A stretch of DNA of 64,000 nucleotides from positions 62,001 to 126,000 of the forward strand of contig NZ_FNRL01000010.1 in NCBI RefSeq assembly GCF_900107795.1, read 5' to 3'. The stretch is from Chitinophaga terrae (ex Kim and Jung 2007) (GTDB lineage Bacteria > Bacteroidota > Bacteroidia > Chitinophagales > Chitinophagaceae). This document shows, piece by piece, positions 1 to 9,129 of this stretch (position 1 is its first letter; every line of letters starts with the position of its first letter). The position numbers and the translations under genes were made by a program. A model generated the notes under the pieces. The model was given only the letters and a program-made list of their open reading frames with translations, searched no databases and had not been told where the DNA came from.

Positions 1-1160
1 TAGGACAAAGACTGGTTGAATTTATTATAACCTGCGAAGATCTCGTCTCCCCCATCTCCCGACAATGCCACTTTAACCTGCTGACTGGCCAGTTTGCTCA
101 CCAGCGTAGTAGGCACGGTCGAATTGTCGGCAAAGGGTTCGTCGTAGATCTCCGGAAGCAGATCTAATACGCCTTTGGCATCTTCAGGGCCAACTATCCA
201 TTCGTTATGGTCGGTTCCCAGGTGCCTGGCTATCTTCCTTGCTTCTGCAGATTCGTCCCACTGTTGTTCTTTGTACCCTATGGAAAAAGTTTTGATCCGG
301 CTGCCGGCTCCCGATTGCAGGATAGCCGCTACGCTTGCGCTGTCGTACCCTCCGCTGAGGAAAACCCCTACCGGCACATCGGCTACCATCCTGTATTTGT
401 AAGCGCTTTGCAAAAGCAGGTCTGTCTGGTTGATGATCTCATGTTCAGGCATCGTTGTCAGCGGCTGCCGGTAAAGATCCAGCACATTCCAGTAGCAGGT
501 TTCCTGCAGGCTGTTATTTGCCAGGTCGAGGGTAATATAATAGCCGGGCCGCAGTTTATGCGTATCCTTATAGATCGTATATGGGCCGGGTATATAGCTG
601 AACTGCAGGAACAGCGACATGCTGCTTACGTCAATATCCCTGCGGAAACCAGGGAATTCACACAGGCTTTTCAGTTCGGAGCCAAAGAGGAGGGTATTGC
701 TGTCACGGTAATAATACAAAGGTTTCACACCTGCGCGGTCGCGGCAGAGGATCACTTTTCTCTCCCGGCGGTCGTATATCGCAAAAGCGAACATCCCGAT
801 GCACTGATCCAATACTTTCATTCCCCAGGCATCATAACCTTTGATCAGCACTTCTGTATCGGTACCTGAATGAAAAGCGTATCCCAGTTGTTCCAGCTTC
901 TTCCTGATCTCTTTAAAGTTGTATACTTCCCCGTTGAAGAGGATAGACAGGTGATTGAAGTGCATAGGCTGATGGCCGGAACTGCTGAGGTCCTGGATCG
1001 ATAAACGGCGCTGGCCGAAACCAACTAAGGCAGCCTGGTCTTCAAACACTTCGTAACCCGCGTCGTTGGGGCCCCGGTGTTCCAATACATTGGTCATACG
1101 TTGCAGCACATTAAGGTCTGCACGTTTATTGAAATCTATGAATCCAGCTATGCCGCACAT
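1..1160 (-). CDS. asnB: AsnB-type glutamine-hydrolysing asparagine synthase / amidotransferase (C-terminus outside window)
   Basis: The reading frame starts MCGIAGF at 1158-1160 and stays open to the left edge, so about 386 residues are present and the C-terminus is missing. Cys2 after the initiator Met is the class II glutaminase nucleophile. The PPi-binding motif LSGGYDS is encoded near 338-358, and SGDGGDEIFAGY, the synthetase signature, near 27-62. These place it in the AsnB family, which transfers ammonia from glutamine to an adenylated carboxylate. The start overlaps the stop of the upstream glycosyltransferase by 13 bp, so the two are translationally linked. AsnB homologues in polysaccharide loci (WbpS-like) often amidate sugar carboxylates rather than make free asparagine; the context favours that role, but sequence alone cannot decide. 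Family is certain, substrate is not. Confidence 0.93.
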   Translation of the reverse strand, partial: MCGIAGFIDFNKRADLNVLQRMTNVLEHRGPNDAGYEVFEDQAALVGFGQRRLSIQDLSSSGHQPMHFNHLSILFNGEVYNFKEIRKKLEQLGYAFHSGTDTEVLIKGYDAWGMKVLDQCIGMFAFAIYDRRERKVILCRDRAGVKPLYYYRDSNTLLFGSELKSLCEFPGFRRDIDVSSMSLFLQFSYIPGPYTIYKDTHKLRPGYYITLDLANNSLQETCYWNVLDLYRQPLTTMPEHEIINQTDLLLQSAYKYRMVADVPVGVFLSGGYDSASVAAILQSGAGSRIKTFSIGYKEQQWDESAEARKIARHLGTDHNEWIVGPEDAKGVLDLLPEIYDEPFADNSTVPTTLVSKLASQQVKVALSGDGGDEIFAGYNKFNQSLS

Positions 1161-2071
1161 ACATCAGTTGGTTTTAAATGCCTGAGATTCCAGGAGATCG
1201 CGTTCCAGAACGCTTTCAGATGCACAAACTCACGTTTGAGCAGGAACTGGAGCGTATTTTTCGGAACCGTGAACATGGTGAAGTAGGTCATAAAGAACAG
1301 CCTTGCCGGCAGCTTTACGTTCCTGCGCATGAACAACAGGCGATTCCTGGTGATATAATAAGTTTTCAACGGGCTGTTCTTCCCCGTTGTCATTGATTCT
1401 TTATGATAGATCAGTGATTTATACTGGTAGTAGATCTTATAGCCTTTGCGTTTGAATTGCTCGCACCAGTCAAATTCTTCATAATACAGGAAAAATACTT
1501 CCGGCATCAATCCAACATCCTCCAATACCGGCCGGGGAATCATCATGGCGCCCCCATGAGCATAGTTGGTAACCGACACCTGGTCGTACTGCCCGTTATC
1601 CTGTTCGCCGCAGCCTATCATGCTGTTGCGGCCTGTCAATGGGTCTACGATCTTGTAGCCGGCATATTCTATTGTGCCTTTATGGAAGAAGTAATGGAAT
1701 TTAGGACTGGCCATACCTGCATCCGGGTGCTGTTCAAATATTTCCAGCAATCCTTCAATCAGTCCTTCGGTAAACTCCGTATCATTATTGACCAGGAACA
1801 GGAAACTGCCTTTGGCAGCTTTGATCCCTAAATTATTGCCACCGGCAAACCCGCTGTTAACAGGGCTGTTGATCACCTTCGCCGCCGGAAAAACGGCTTC
1901 TATAGCTTCATTGGGCCGCTCTTTTGAAGCATTGTCCACAATGATCACTTCAAAATTGGGATAGCTGATCCGCTTTAAAGACTCAAGCAAAGCGCAGGTC
2001 ACCCCGGTGTTATTGTAATTCACCGTGATGACAGACACTAAGGGATAATATGACTTATTTTCTTGCAGCAT
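1148..2071 (-). CDS. Family 2 glycosyltransferase, rhamnosyltransferase (WbbL)-like
   Basis: This 307-aa protein has a GT-A fold. It opens with VSVITVNYNN, the nucleotide-binding first strand, and carries VNNDTEF in the position of the DxD metal/nucleotide motif. YYEEFDWCEQ resembles the conserved acidic region of WbbL/RfbF-type rhamnosyltransferases. No membrane segment of full length is visible, so it probably acts at the inner face of the inner membrane, adding a sugar to a lipid-linked repeat unit. It overlaps the preceding glycosyltransferase by 17 bp and the following AsnB gene by 13 bp, so the three genes form one tightly coupled leftward unit. Donor and acceptor sugars cannot be read from sequence. 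Confidence 0.9.
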   Translation of the reverse strand: MLQENKSYYPLVSVITVNYNNTGVTCALLESLKRISYPNFEVIIVDNASKERPNEAIEAVFPAAKVINSPVNSGFAGGNNLGIKAAKGSFLFLVNNDTEFTEGLIEGLLEIFEQHPDAGMASPKFHYFFHKGTIEYAGYKIVDPLTGRNSMIGCGEQDNGQYDQVSVTNYAHGGAMMIPRPVLEDVGLMPEVFFLYYEEFDWCEQFKRKGYKIYYQYKSLIYHKESMTTGKNSPLKTYYITRNRLLFMRRNVKLPARLFFMTYFTMFTVPKNTLQFLLKREFVHLKAFWNAISWNLRHLKPTDVCAA

Positions 2072-3266
2072 CTAATAAAGGATTATCTATCTCCGTTTTT
2101 GTATGTTGGGTATGAATAAATGTTTTGTTAGCGCCTTTCAGTTTGAACACCAATGCCACCATGATATAGACCGCTCTTGGCAAACCTGCTACTGCCGTGA
2201 AGAAATAGCGGGTATAAAAAACTGCCGGCAGGGGCAATAACAGGCTAAGGATGTTCAGAACCCATATCAGCAGCCAGTATGCGAACGGGATCCACAACCA
2301 CTCCTGCAGGAACCAGGCTGCTACCGTAGAAAGGGTTACTGCTGCCAGTAAGATCATGCGAGGTAACAGAATATTCTGGCAGATAGCCAGGTTGAAATAA
2401 TTAAAGTTCCCTTTCCATAATTGCTTCCAGCCTTTTTTCCAATAAGTGGCAAGGTATACGAACTGGCTCGATACCCAGCGGCGGCGCTGATTTTCGAAAG
2501 TATTCGGGTTGTCTACCTTCTCGTCGTAAATGCAGGCGTCTTCCAGGTAGTAAATGCTGTATCCTTTTTCGATCAACAGCAACTGCAGCACTTTGTCGAA
2601 CCCACCGGTTGCCTGGATCTCGTTAAGTATGCCTTTGATCAGTTTGAAATCGAAGGCCATGCCCGAACCGATCACCGAGGATGAAAGCCCCAGCGCGTTG
2701 GCGCCTTTCCTGTAAATATGATTGGCGATAATTTCATTTACCGCATCCAATACGGCAAAAGAACTATCCATATTCTTTGCTACTCTTCTACCCTGTATGG
2801 CATGTTCTCCATTCCGGTAAGCGGCATTTACTTTCAGCAGGAAATCAGGTCCCAGTACATTATCGGCGTCACAGATCAGCGCTATATCGAAATCTTCCTC
2901 CAGTTGTGCAAAAGCCGCATTCAGGGATTTAGCCTTGGTACTTTTTTCGAAAGCCACTTCTATTACCCTGGTGCCGGCTGCAATCAATTGCCGGATCGTT
3001 GCAGGCTGCAACGAATCGGCGATCACTACAACTTCATAACGGGTGGAAGGGTATGTTTGCGCAGCATAGCTGCGGGCGGTCGACAGGATGATGCTGTCTT
3101 CTTTGTAAGCTGGTACCAGGATGGCGATCCGGCTGAATTCTTTCGTATCGGTGTAGTCGGTTTTGCGTTGTCTGGTCACTCTCCCGGCCAGGCTCAATAT
3201 AAAGTTGAATACAATACAGCTGGCGAGGTAAGCAAACAAGGCAATCGCAACAAAGTTCAGTAGCAT
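2055..3266 (-). CDS. Membrane-bound family 2 glycosyltransferase (BcsA/HAS-like)
   Basis: At 403 aa this GT2 enzyme has an N-terminal membrane segment (about residues 3-27), a catalytic domain beginning ILVPAYKED, a DAD motif (ICDADN), the acceptor-site motif QRRRW, and two or three hydrophobic segments in the last 110 residues. A QxxRW motif plus C-terminal membrane helices is the arrangement of processive or membrane-anchored GT2 enzymes such as hyaluronan and cellulose synthases. Here it more likely adds one sugar to a lipid-linked oligosaccharide, given the initiating sugar transferase just upstream (2 bp gap). It lacks the PilZ domain of BcsA. Enzyme class is secure and product unknown. 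Confidence 0.9.
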   Translation of the reverse strand: MLLNFVAIALFAYLASCIVFNFILSLAGRVTRQRKTDYTDTKEFSRIAILVPAYKEDSIILSTARSYAAQTYPSTRYEVVVIADSLQPATIRQLIAAGTRVIEVAFEKSTKAKSLNAAFAQLEEDFDIALICDADNVLGPDFLLKVNAAYRNGEHAIQGRRVAKNMDSSFAVLDAVNEIIANHIYRKGANALGLSSSVIGSGMAFDFKLIKGILNEIQATGGFDKVLQLLLIEKGYSIYYLEDACIYDEKVDNPNTFENQRRRWVSSQFVYLATYWKKGWKQLWKGNFNYFNLAICQNILLPRMILLAAVTLSTVAAWFLQEWLWIPFAYWLLIWVLNILSLLLPLPAVFYTRYFFTAVAGLPRAVYIMVALVFKLKGANKTFIHTQHTKTEIDNPLLDAARK

Positions 3267-3268
3267 TA

Positions 3269-4438
3269 TTACACGTTATCTTTTTGTATTAGCGCTTTTG
3301 GCGTGTTGATCATTAACCACATATCATACCTGAAAGAGTTGCGGTTAGCATAGTTGATATCGAGATCGATCCTTTCCTGTACCGACATTTCTTTCTTTCC
3401 GCGTTTACTGATCTGCCAAAGCCCGGTGATGCCGGCCGGCGCCAGGAATCGGGCCGCCCATTCATCGGTTGTCAGGGTAGTTGCCTCGTACAATGGTAAA
3501 GGGCGGTTGCCGACCAGCGACATATCTCCTTTTATCACGTTGTAGAGTTGCGGCAATTCATCCAGGCTGGTATTACGGAGGAAGTTGCCCAGGCGGGTGA
3601 TCCTTGGATCATTTGATACTTTATAGAAAGTAGGTCCGTCGCCTTTCGAATCGTACTGGTTCAGGTGTTTCAGTTTGCTGAGTTGTTTATCCGCATCCGC
3701 CACCATGGTACGGAATTTATAAAACTTGAACACCTTATAGTTCCTGCCGGCGCGTGGAGAGGCGTAAAAGATATTGCCTTTGGACTCCAGCTTTATAGCA
3801 ATGGCAATAAGCAGCATGACAGGGCTGGCCAGTATAAGCAGGGTTCCCGCAGCAGTTATGTCAAACGCCCTTTTCAGGAAATAGCTCCACCGCTGTTTGT
3901 AAGTCCGGGTTTCGGTATCTTTTTTTTCCTTCACCCAGTTGTTCTGCATTTTTTTAAAGCGGCCTACAAACTCAATTTTTGCAGAGAGCGTATCCAGTGT
4001 GTCTTTGGAGATCATATCATCAATAAAAGGATGGTTTTGTTTTATTGATAATAGATTACCAGTCACTTTTTCCATGTAAAGGAAGAACGGTACTTGTTTC
4101 CTGCCGGGATGGATCTTGAAATATTCCTCCCACTGCTGGAAGCCGGTTTCAAAACCATAGTTGTAACGATAAATAATTGCAGAGGGGACCTTGTTATAGA
4201 TCTGCCACATTTCCGCCAGCACATTTTCTGCATCTGCGACATTATCTACCATTATAAACTTCAGGTGCGGTTCGCTCGGCATCCGTTGCAGGAATCGTCC
4301 TACAACCAATACGATCTTCTCGGTGTTCAACTCCTTCACAATGGCTCCATTACTCACTCCCGCATTCTTTACGGTATCACTGACAACGTGATCTAAAGTA
4401 GGTGTAATTTTATCCATATACTCGGGATTGGTACTCAA
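3269..4438 (-). CDS. Initiating sugar transferase (polyprenyl-phosphate glycosylphosphotransferase)
   Basis: The C-terminal 200 residues are a bacterial sugar transferase domain: KRAFDI followed by one hydrophobic re-entrant/membrane helix (about residues 190-212), FKFYKFRTM, the DELPQLYNVIKGDMSLVGNRP block and GLWQISKRGK. This family (WbaP/WcaJ/PglC) moves a sugar-1-phosphate from a nucleotide sugar to undecaprenyl phosphate, the first step of repeat-unit assembly. The N-terminal 185 residues have no clear membrane helices, unlike WbaP or WcaJ; they may form a receiver-like or CoA-binding-like soluble domain. It lies 2 bp upstream of the membrane glycosyltransferase and 21 bp downstream of the response regulator gene, consistent with one transcript. 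Confidence 0.93.
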   Translation of the reverse strand: MSTNPEYMDKITPTLDHVVSDTVKNAGVSNGAIVKELNTEKIVLVVGRFLQRMPSEPHLKFIMVDNVADAENVLAEMWQIYNKVPSAIIYRYNYGFETGFQQWEEYFKIHPGRKQVPFFLYMEKVTGNLLSIKQNHPFIDDMISKDTLDTLSAKIEFVGRFKKMQNNWVKEKKDTETRTYKQRWSYFLKRAFDITAAGTLLILASPVMLLIAIAIKLESKGNIFYASPRAGRNYKVFKFYKFRTMVADADKQLSKLKHLNQYDSKGDGPTFYKVSNDPRITRLGNFLRNTSLDELPQLYNVIKGDMSLVGNRPLPLYEATTLTTDEWAARFLAPAGITGLWQISKRGKKEMSVQERIDLDINYANRNSFRYDMWLMINTPKALIQKDNV

Positions 4439-4459
4439 TTTCAGGGTTAAATGTTTTTA

Positions 4460-4849
4460 TTAAACAGCCGCAGCAACCCGGCGACCAACAATTTCGCCTA
4501 CGGTTTTCATCAATTGCACAGGATCAAAAGGTTTACGGGTGAAAGCAAATACATTGCTGTATTTATTTGTTAATTCGGTTGCGTCGGTTTCCACATTTCC
4601 AGATAATACTACTACAGGAATATCGCGATACAGCACGCTGCTGGACAAATGATCCAACAATTCCCAACCGCTGATGTTCGGCATTTGCAGATCAGTAACG
4701 ATACAATCTACGCTGTTGCCATTCGACAACCAGGCGAGTGCTAAAAATCCATCAGCTGCAGAGACTACTGAATATTCCTTACTTAACATAGCTTCGAGCA
4801 GATACCTGATCGGCGCACTATCATCAATTACCAATATTGTTTTTTTCAT
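4460..4849 (-). CDS. Orphan single-domain response regulator
   Basis: The 129-aa protein is only a receiver domain. The acidic pair is D9/D10, the phospho-acceptor is D53 (TDLQMPN), the switch residue S83 lies in VVVLSGN, and the conserved lysine is K106 (RKPF). No DNA-binding or enzymatic output domain follows. It is the first gene of the leftward polysaccharide block, 21 bp upstream of the sugar transferase, and no histidine kinase occurs in the window. It may regulate EPS enzymes by protein contact, as single-domain CheY-like proteins do, but that is inferred from position. Confidence 0.92.
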   Translation of the reverse strand: MKKTILVIDDSAPIRYLLEAMLSKEYSVVSAADGFLALAWLSNGNSVDCIVTDLQMPNISGWELLDHLSSSVLYRDIPVVVLSGNVETDATELTNKYSNVFAFTRKPFDPVQLMKTVGEIVGRRVAAAV

Positions 4850-5700
4850 GACCTTAGGATTCAGAAATACGTTTAAATTTTTTACCGCAATAAAAATGCA
4901 GTTTAAGTTCCTTTGGCTTTAAATTGGATAAGGTCGGCTTGCAGTTTTTCAGGGGATGATAGCGAGAATTATTACGGATCGTAAAGCTTCTTGAGCTCTG
5001 GTTAAATCGTAGCATTTTGCTTCGATGGGTGTAAAATTAGTACATTCCTGATATGATGATTTAGTTTTTTGGTAAACGGCAGATTTTTACTGGTAAAAGT
5101 CTATAATTTCACTGTAAACGAAAATTAGATCTGTCCCTATCTCATTTTCCAACTTTTTATTAATAAGAAGATTAACATCCCGGCTTAATGAATTGTTTCG
5201 CATATCCTGCTTCCTTATAAAATATATTCTTTCCGCTTCTTAATATTATATGTTATAACGGGAACAGAACAGTCATAACCCCAAATATTATTTTCAACCC
5301 GAAAATTGCATCGTTCACTAACAAAAAAACAGCTTTTGCCTAAAAAGTAAAGCAGGATCAAAAATCCTCCACTAATTTAGCGGCCGTAAACCGGATATGC
5401 CCTAAGGCTGAATATATTATGGGAGCTTTACCTGCCCAGATACTCCGCGTTTAATTCCTCAACCACATCCTTCGATAAGACCAGCTAATAAGCCGGTTTG
5501 ATTTATTTCTTACCTCTTTTAGTTACCAACAGCATTCTATACACCGCGGTGCGTATGCCCGAACCATCAGGTTTAAGCATCAATATCGTTACCCCGGGAA
5601 GAAATATAATCGCAGCAACCTGCGCCAATTTCAGGCAGTTGCTTATCCGGTATAACCGGATTTTTTAAAAAATAATAATTGATAAAAATTTATAATTGAT
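4850..5700. promoter_or_regulatory. 851-bp divergent intergenic region between the two polysaccharide blocks
   Basis: No credible ORF fills this AT-rich gap. It separates the leftward response-regulator operon from the rightward chain-length operon and must hold promoters for both. I found no exact TAnnTTTG box at a convincing distance from either start. The 3' end contains a perfect palindrome with a T run, described separately. The length is well above the other gaps in the window. Confidence 0.6.
5645..5666 (+). terminator. Palindrome plus T run just before the EPS operon start (possible leader terminator or operator)
   Basis: ATCCGGT at 5645-5651 pairs perfectly with ACCGGAT at 5655-5661 around a 3-nt loop, and six T residues cover 5661-5666. 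The geometry is that of an intrinsic terminator, but it lies 34 bp upstream of the first gene of the operon instead of after a gene. It could be an attenuator read through under antitermination, or a 17-bp protein-binding palindrome. Confidence 0.5.
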
Positions 5701-7890
5701 ATGGAGGTAATATATTTTATAAAGGCTTTGTTGAAAAAGAAATGGTGGATCATCATCAGCACCGTTGCCGCAGTAGCACTGGCCTTTGTATTTACCATCG
5801 GGAAAGCACGACTTTACGAATCTAACGCCCAGATGTCGACAGGCTTCACCATCAAAGACCAGATCACCCTGCGCGACGAGAATGTCAACATCTATGAATC
5901 TGATGTAAAATTTGAAAACGTTGTACAAACCATTAACTCTCCTTTGGTAGTTGGACTACTCTCCTATCGTTTGCTTATCCACGATCTGACATCCGGCAAA
6001 CCGTTCGCCAAACTCACGGAGAATGATTTGAAAACACCGGAATACAAACAGTTCAATAAAGAAGAAGCGCTGCGCATCTGCCAGCAGAAACTTGATTCGC
6101 TGCAAATGCTTACTTCCTACCATCCTGCTGAACGCAAGATCCTGGAGTATATGAAGCTCTGCAAATTTGATTACGAATCGATCCGCAAAACACTGAATGT
6201 AGGACGTCTGCCGAGAACTGACTATATAGATATCTCTTACAGATCTCCCAACCCCGAACAGTCTGCCTTTGCAGTAAACACCCTGTACGAAGAATTTATC
6301 CGATACTACCGGAGCCTGCGTTCTGAACGTACCGTAGAAAACGTATCCACTTTCGAGGAACTGGTAAATAAAAAGAAACAGGAACTCGATGCAAAAGTAG
6401 AAGCGTTAAGGATGTTCAAGTCCTCTGCCGGTGTGGTGAATATCGAAGCCACCAGCAGCAGCGAGCTGTCGCTGATCAGCCAACTGGAAAAATCACTACT
6501 TGATGAAAAAGCCAATGCCAACTCTATCTCTTCTTCAATCCAGGCTTTAAATGCGCAGATCAGCGGCATCACGCAGGGTAAACCCGCTTATAACTATAAC
6601 AGCGAAATCCTCGCGCTTCGCAAGCAACTCACCGACCTGAACGACGAATATATCAGGACGGGCAGCAATAACGAAGCATTGCAGGATAAGATCAAAGCGG
6701 TGAGAAAACAACTGCAAAGCTATCCATCCACTACCACTACCACCGTAAACGGAGTACCGGTAAGCAAGGAAGAACTGTTAACCAAAAAAGCGGGACTGGA
6801 AGCCGACCTGGAAGCATCCAACCAGAACAGGTCGATACTGGAACAAAAGATCCGTGCCCTGAAAGGCTCTATCGGTTCCTATGCCAACAAAGAAGCTATG
6901 GTAAGCACCCTCACCCAGGAGCTGCAGCTAGCCCAGGATGAGTATAATAAGCTGAAAGAAAAACTGAACAGCGCCATCGATAACCGCACCGCGCCGATGG
7001 ACAACTTCAAACAAACGTTAAGAGGACAACCGGCCTTCAAACCAGAATCCTCCAAACGCGCGATCATTATGGGAATGGCGGGTATCGCAGTCTTCATGTT
7101 GTCTTCGATGATCATCCTGTTCAAAGAGTTCTTTGATTCATCCATCAAGTCGCCTTCTATCTTCGAAAAGAATGTAGACCTGAAGCTGATTAGTACCATC
7201 AACCACGCAGACCTGAAAAAATACAGCATCCTGGAAGTGCTGCAACAAAAAGCAGAAGACTATGATGCAGTGCGCAAACGTATGAATAGTTTCAGGGAGC
7301 TGTTGAGAAAACTCAGGTTCGAGATCGAGAGCAGCGGGAAATCCATCTTCCTCTTTACCAGTACCAATTCCCAACAGGGAAAAACCACGCTGGTGCAGGC
7401 TGTTGCCTATAGTTTAAGTCTCAGCAACAAACGCGTGCTGGTTATTGATACCAACTTCTGCAACAACGACCTGACCCTGCAGCTGGAAGCCAAACCAACG
7501 CTGGAAACTTTCTCTGTTGCACCGGAAGAATTTTCATATGAGAAGGTAAAACCGCTGATCACTACCTACGCTGTTTCCAACATTGAAGTGATAGGATGTA
7601 AAGGCGGCGACTATACGCCAACAGAGATCCTGCCGGAAAATCACTTATTGAATTATTTACAGGAACTGAAGAAGCATTATGATTTTATCCTGCTGGAAGG
7701 CGCGCCATTGAATGATTATACCGATAGCAGAGAGCTTGAACATTACGTAGAAGGGGTTATCGCTGTGTTCAATTCAAAAGCATCGTTAAAACAAAACGAC
7801 AAAGATTCTATACAATTCCTGCAAAGCCTGGACGGCAAGCTCCTGGGTGCAGTATTAAATAATATCAACGAAGATTATATAGATCTGTAG
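5701..7890 (+). CDS. Wzz/GumC-like polysaccharide co-polymerase with degenerate tyrosine-kinase-like domain
   Basis: The 729-aa protein has an N-terminal membrane helix (residues about 15-33), a Wzz-type periplasmic region, a long coiled coil (about 205-430), a second helix (about 453-474) and a cytoplasmic P-loop domain. This is the layout of PCP-2a chain-length regulators fused to BY-kinases. The kinase-like motifs are altered: the Walker A region reads TSTNSQQGKTT (residues 553-563), the Walker A' region has VIDTN, the Walker B position reads ILLEGAP with Glu666 where Asp is usual, and there is no C-terminal tyrosine cluster. It may bind nucleotide without being an active kinase. It starts the rightward EPS operon, 37 bp before an acyltransferase, and probably sets chain length or couples polymerisation to export. 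Confidence 0.9.
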   Translation: MEVIYFIKALLKKKWWIIISTVAAVALAFVFTIGKARLYESNAQMSTGFTIKDQITLRDENVNIYESDVKFENVVQTINSPLVVGLLSYRLLIHDLTSGKPFAKLTENDLKTPEYKQFNKEEALRICQQKLDSLQMLTSYHPAERKILEYMKLCKFDYESIRKTLNVGRLPRTDYIDISYRSPNPEQSAFAVNTLYEEFIRYYRSLRSERTVENVSTFEELVNKKKQELDAKVEALRMFKSSAGVVNIEATSSSELSLISQLEKSLLDEKANANSISSSIQALNAQISGITQGKPAYNYNSEILALRKQLTDLNDEYIRTGSNNEALQDKIKAVRKQLQSYPSTTTTTVNGVPVSKEELLTKKAGLEADLEASNQNRSILEQKIRALKGSIGSYANKEAMVSTLTQELQLAQDEYNKLKEKLNSAIDNRTAPMDNFKQTLRGQPAFKPESSKRAIIMGMAGIAVFMLSSMIILFKEFFDSSIKSPSIFEKNVDLKLISTINHADLKKYSILEVLQQKAEDYDAVRKRMNSFRELLRKLRFEIESSGKSIFLFTSTNSQQGKTTLVQAVAYSLSLSNKRVLVIDTNFCNNDLTLQLEAKPTLETFSVAPEEFSYEKVKPLITTYAVSNIEVIGCKGGDYTPTEILPENHLLNYLQELKKHYDFILLEGAPLNDYTDSRELEHYVEGVIAVFNSKASLKQNDKDSIQFLQSLDGKLLGAVLNNINEDYIDL

Positions 7891-7927
7891 CCTGTGCTAG
7901 TTGAACCCCTAAAACAACTAAAAACAG

Positions 7928-9007
7928 ATGAAATTACATGAAACCGTTAAGCAACTCTTTTCTTTCAGTCCGCCATCTACCCAGCGATATGCCTGGGTAG
8001 ATTATGCAAAAGGGATCGCAATCATATTTGTAACGTACAGGCATGTCATTTACGGATTGCTTTATGCCGGGGCCTATATCAACCCGGTGCTGATGGATAT
8101 AAACGAGATGATGTATGGATTCCGGATGCCGTTATTCTTTTTCCTGTCAGGCCTTTTTTTCGCATCGAGCCTGAGAAAAAGAGGATCCCGGAACTTCTTT
8201 ATCAATAAGGTCAACACCCTTCTTTATCCATACTTGTTGTGGTGTTTGATCCAGACGACATTACAGATAATTTTTTCGCAATACACCAATCACAAACTGG
8301 GATTCATGAATTATTTAGACATACTGATACACCCAAGGAGCATGTTTCAGCAGTGGTACCTGCTTGCGCTGTTCAACGTATCTGTTCTCTATATGTTCAC
8401 TACCGTTGTGTTTAAACTCAATGCCTTTGCTCAATTATTACTCGGACTTGGCCTGATGGCTTTAAAACCTTACACCGGAGATATCAGCACCCTTACTGAC
8501 ATCACGCTTTATTACGCTTTTTTTGCCCTTGGGCATTTATCTGTAGCCTTTTTCTTTGAAGAAAAGGTGCAGCAGCAACTGGCATCTCCAAAGAAAATAC
8601 TGTTGCTCACTCCTGTTTTTATAGCGGTCCAGTATTTCTGCATGATACACCCGGAGCTGAATATTTTCTATATATCTGTGTTGACGCTGCTGGGCGGCGT
8701 GTTAGTGATCATGATCTCCATGGTTCTGGCAAACAGCCGAAAACTGCAATTCCTGCAGGTAATAGGCAATTACTCCCTGTATATCTATTTGCTGCACCTT
8801 GGAATTATTTTCATCTGCAGGCGACTGTTATACGAAGGACACTTTCACATCAGGGGATCGGTACTGATCTTAATATTCATGGCAACAGGGATCTATTTCT
8901 CTATCGTTCTTTATCGTTTATGCGTGATGCTGGGAATGAAGTTCCTCTTCGTGGGGCCGTTTAAAGAACGCCGGGAGCCTGTAACTGCAAACACTTTAAG
9001 GACATGA
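7928..9007 (+). CDS. Acyltransferase family 3 membrane protein
   Basis: This 359-aa polytopic protein begins its first helix with WVDYAKGIAIIFVTYRHV, the acyltransferase-3 signature in which the Asp and the distal His are conserved. FRMPLFFFLSGLFF follows, also typical. About ten hydrophobic segments span the length. The family O-acylates sugars or lipids in the inner membrane using a cytoplasmic acyl donor. Between a chain-length regulator and a polymerase/ligase it most likely decorates the exopolysaccharide. Its TGA stop overlaps the ATG of a tiny membrane ORF (ATGA at 9004-9007). Confidence 0.9.
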   Translation: MKLHETVKQLFSFSPPSTQRYAWVDYAKGIAIIFVTYRHVIYGLLYAGAYINPVLMDINEMMYGFRMPLFFFLSGLFFASSLRKRGSRNFFINKVNTLLYPYLLWCLIQTTLQIIFSQYTNHKLGFMNYLDILIHPRSMFQQWYLLALFNVSVLYMFTTVVFKLNAFAQLLLGLGLMALKPYTGDISTLTDITLYYAFFALGHLSVAFFFEEKVQQQLASPKKILLLTPVFIAVQYFCMIHPELNIFYISVLTLLGGVLVIMISMVLANSRKLQFLQVIGNYSLYIYLLHLGIIFICRRLLYEGHFHIRGSVLILIFMATGIYFSIVLYRLCVMLGMKFLFVGPFKERREPVTANTLRT

Positions 9008-9117
9008 GACAAAAAAAAGTAAAGAAGGTGGTCAGCGACCGACTGCATCAGAATTTGCTTATCCTGTTTGCCGGCGTCATCATCCTGTTGTTATTGATAA
9101 AAACTGTTTTCTTTTAA
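9004..9117 (+). CDS. 37-aa single-pass membrane peptide
   Basis: An ATG at 9004 overlaps the acyltransferase stop in an ATGA arrangement, and the frame runs to TAA at 9115-9117, 12 bp before the next gene. The peptide begins MRQKKVKKVVSDR, strongly basic, followed by a hydrophobic stretch of about 20 residues rich in Leu/Ile/Val ending KTVFF. That is an N-in, C-out single-pass protein by the positive-inside rule. Position, overlap and composition all favour a real gene. It may be a small accessory subunit of the acyltransferase or polymerase; no family is recognised. Confidence 0.62.
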   Translation: MRQKKVKKVVSDRLHQNLLILFAGVIILLLLIKTVFF

Positions 9118-9129
9118 TATTCATTCGTC

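Noticed and set aside
207-869. 220-aa rightward frame near the left edge
   Set aside because: It lies opposite the asnB frame, whose catalytic motifs are intact on the minus strand.
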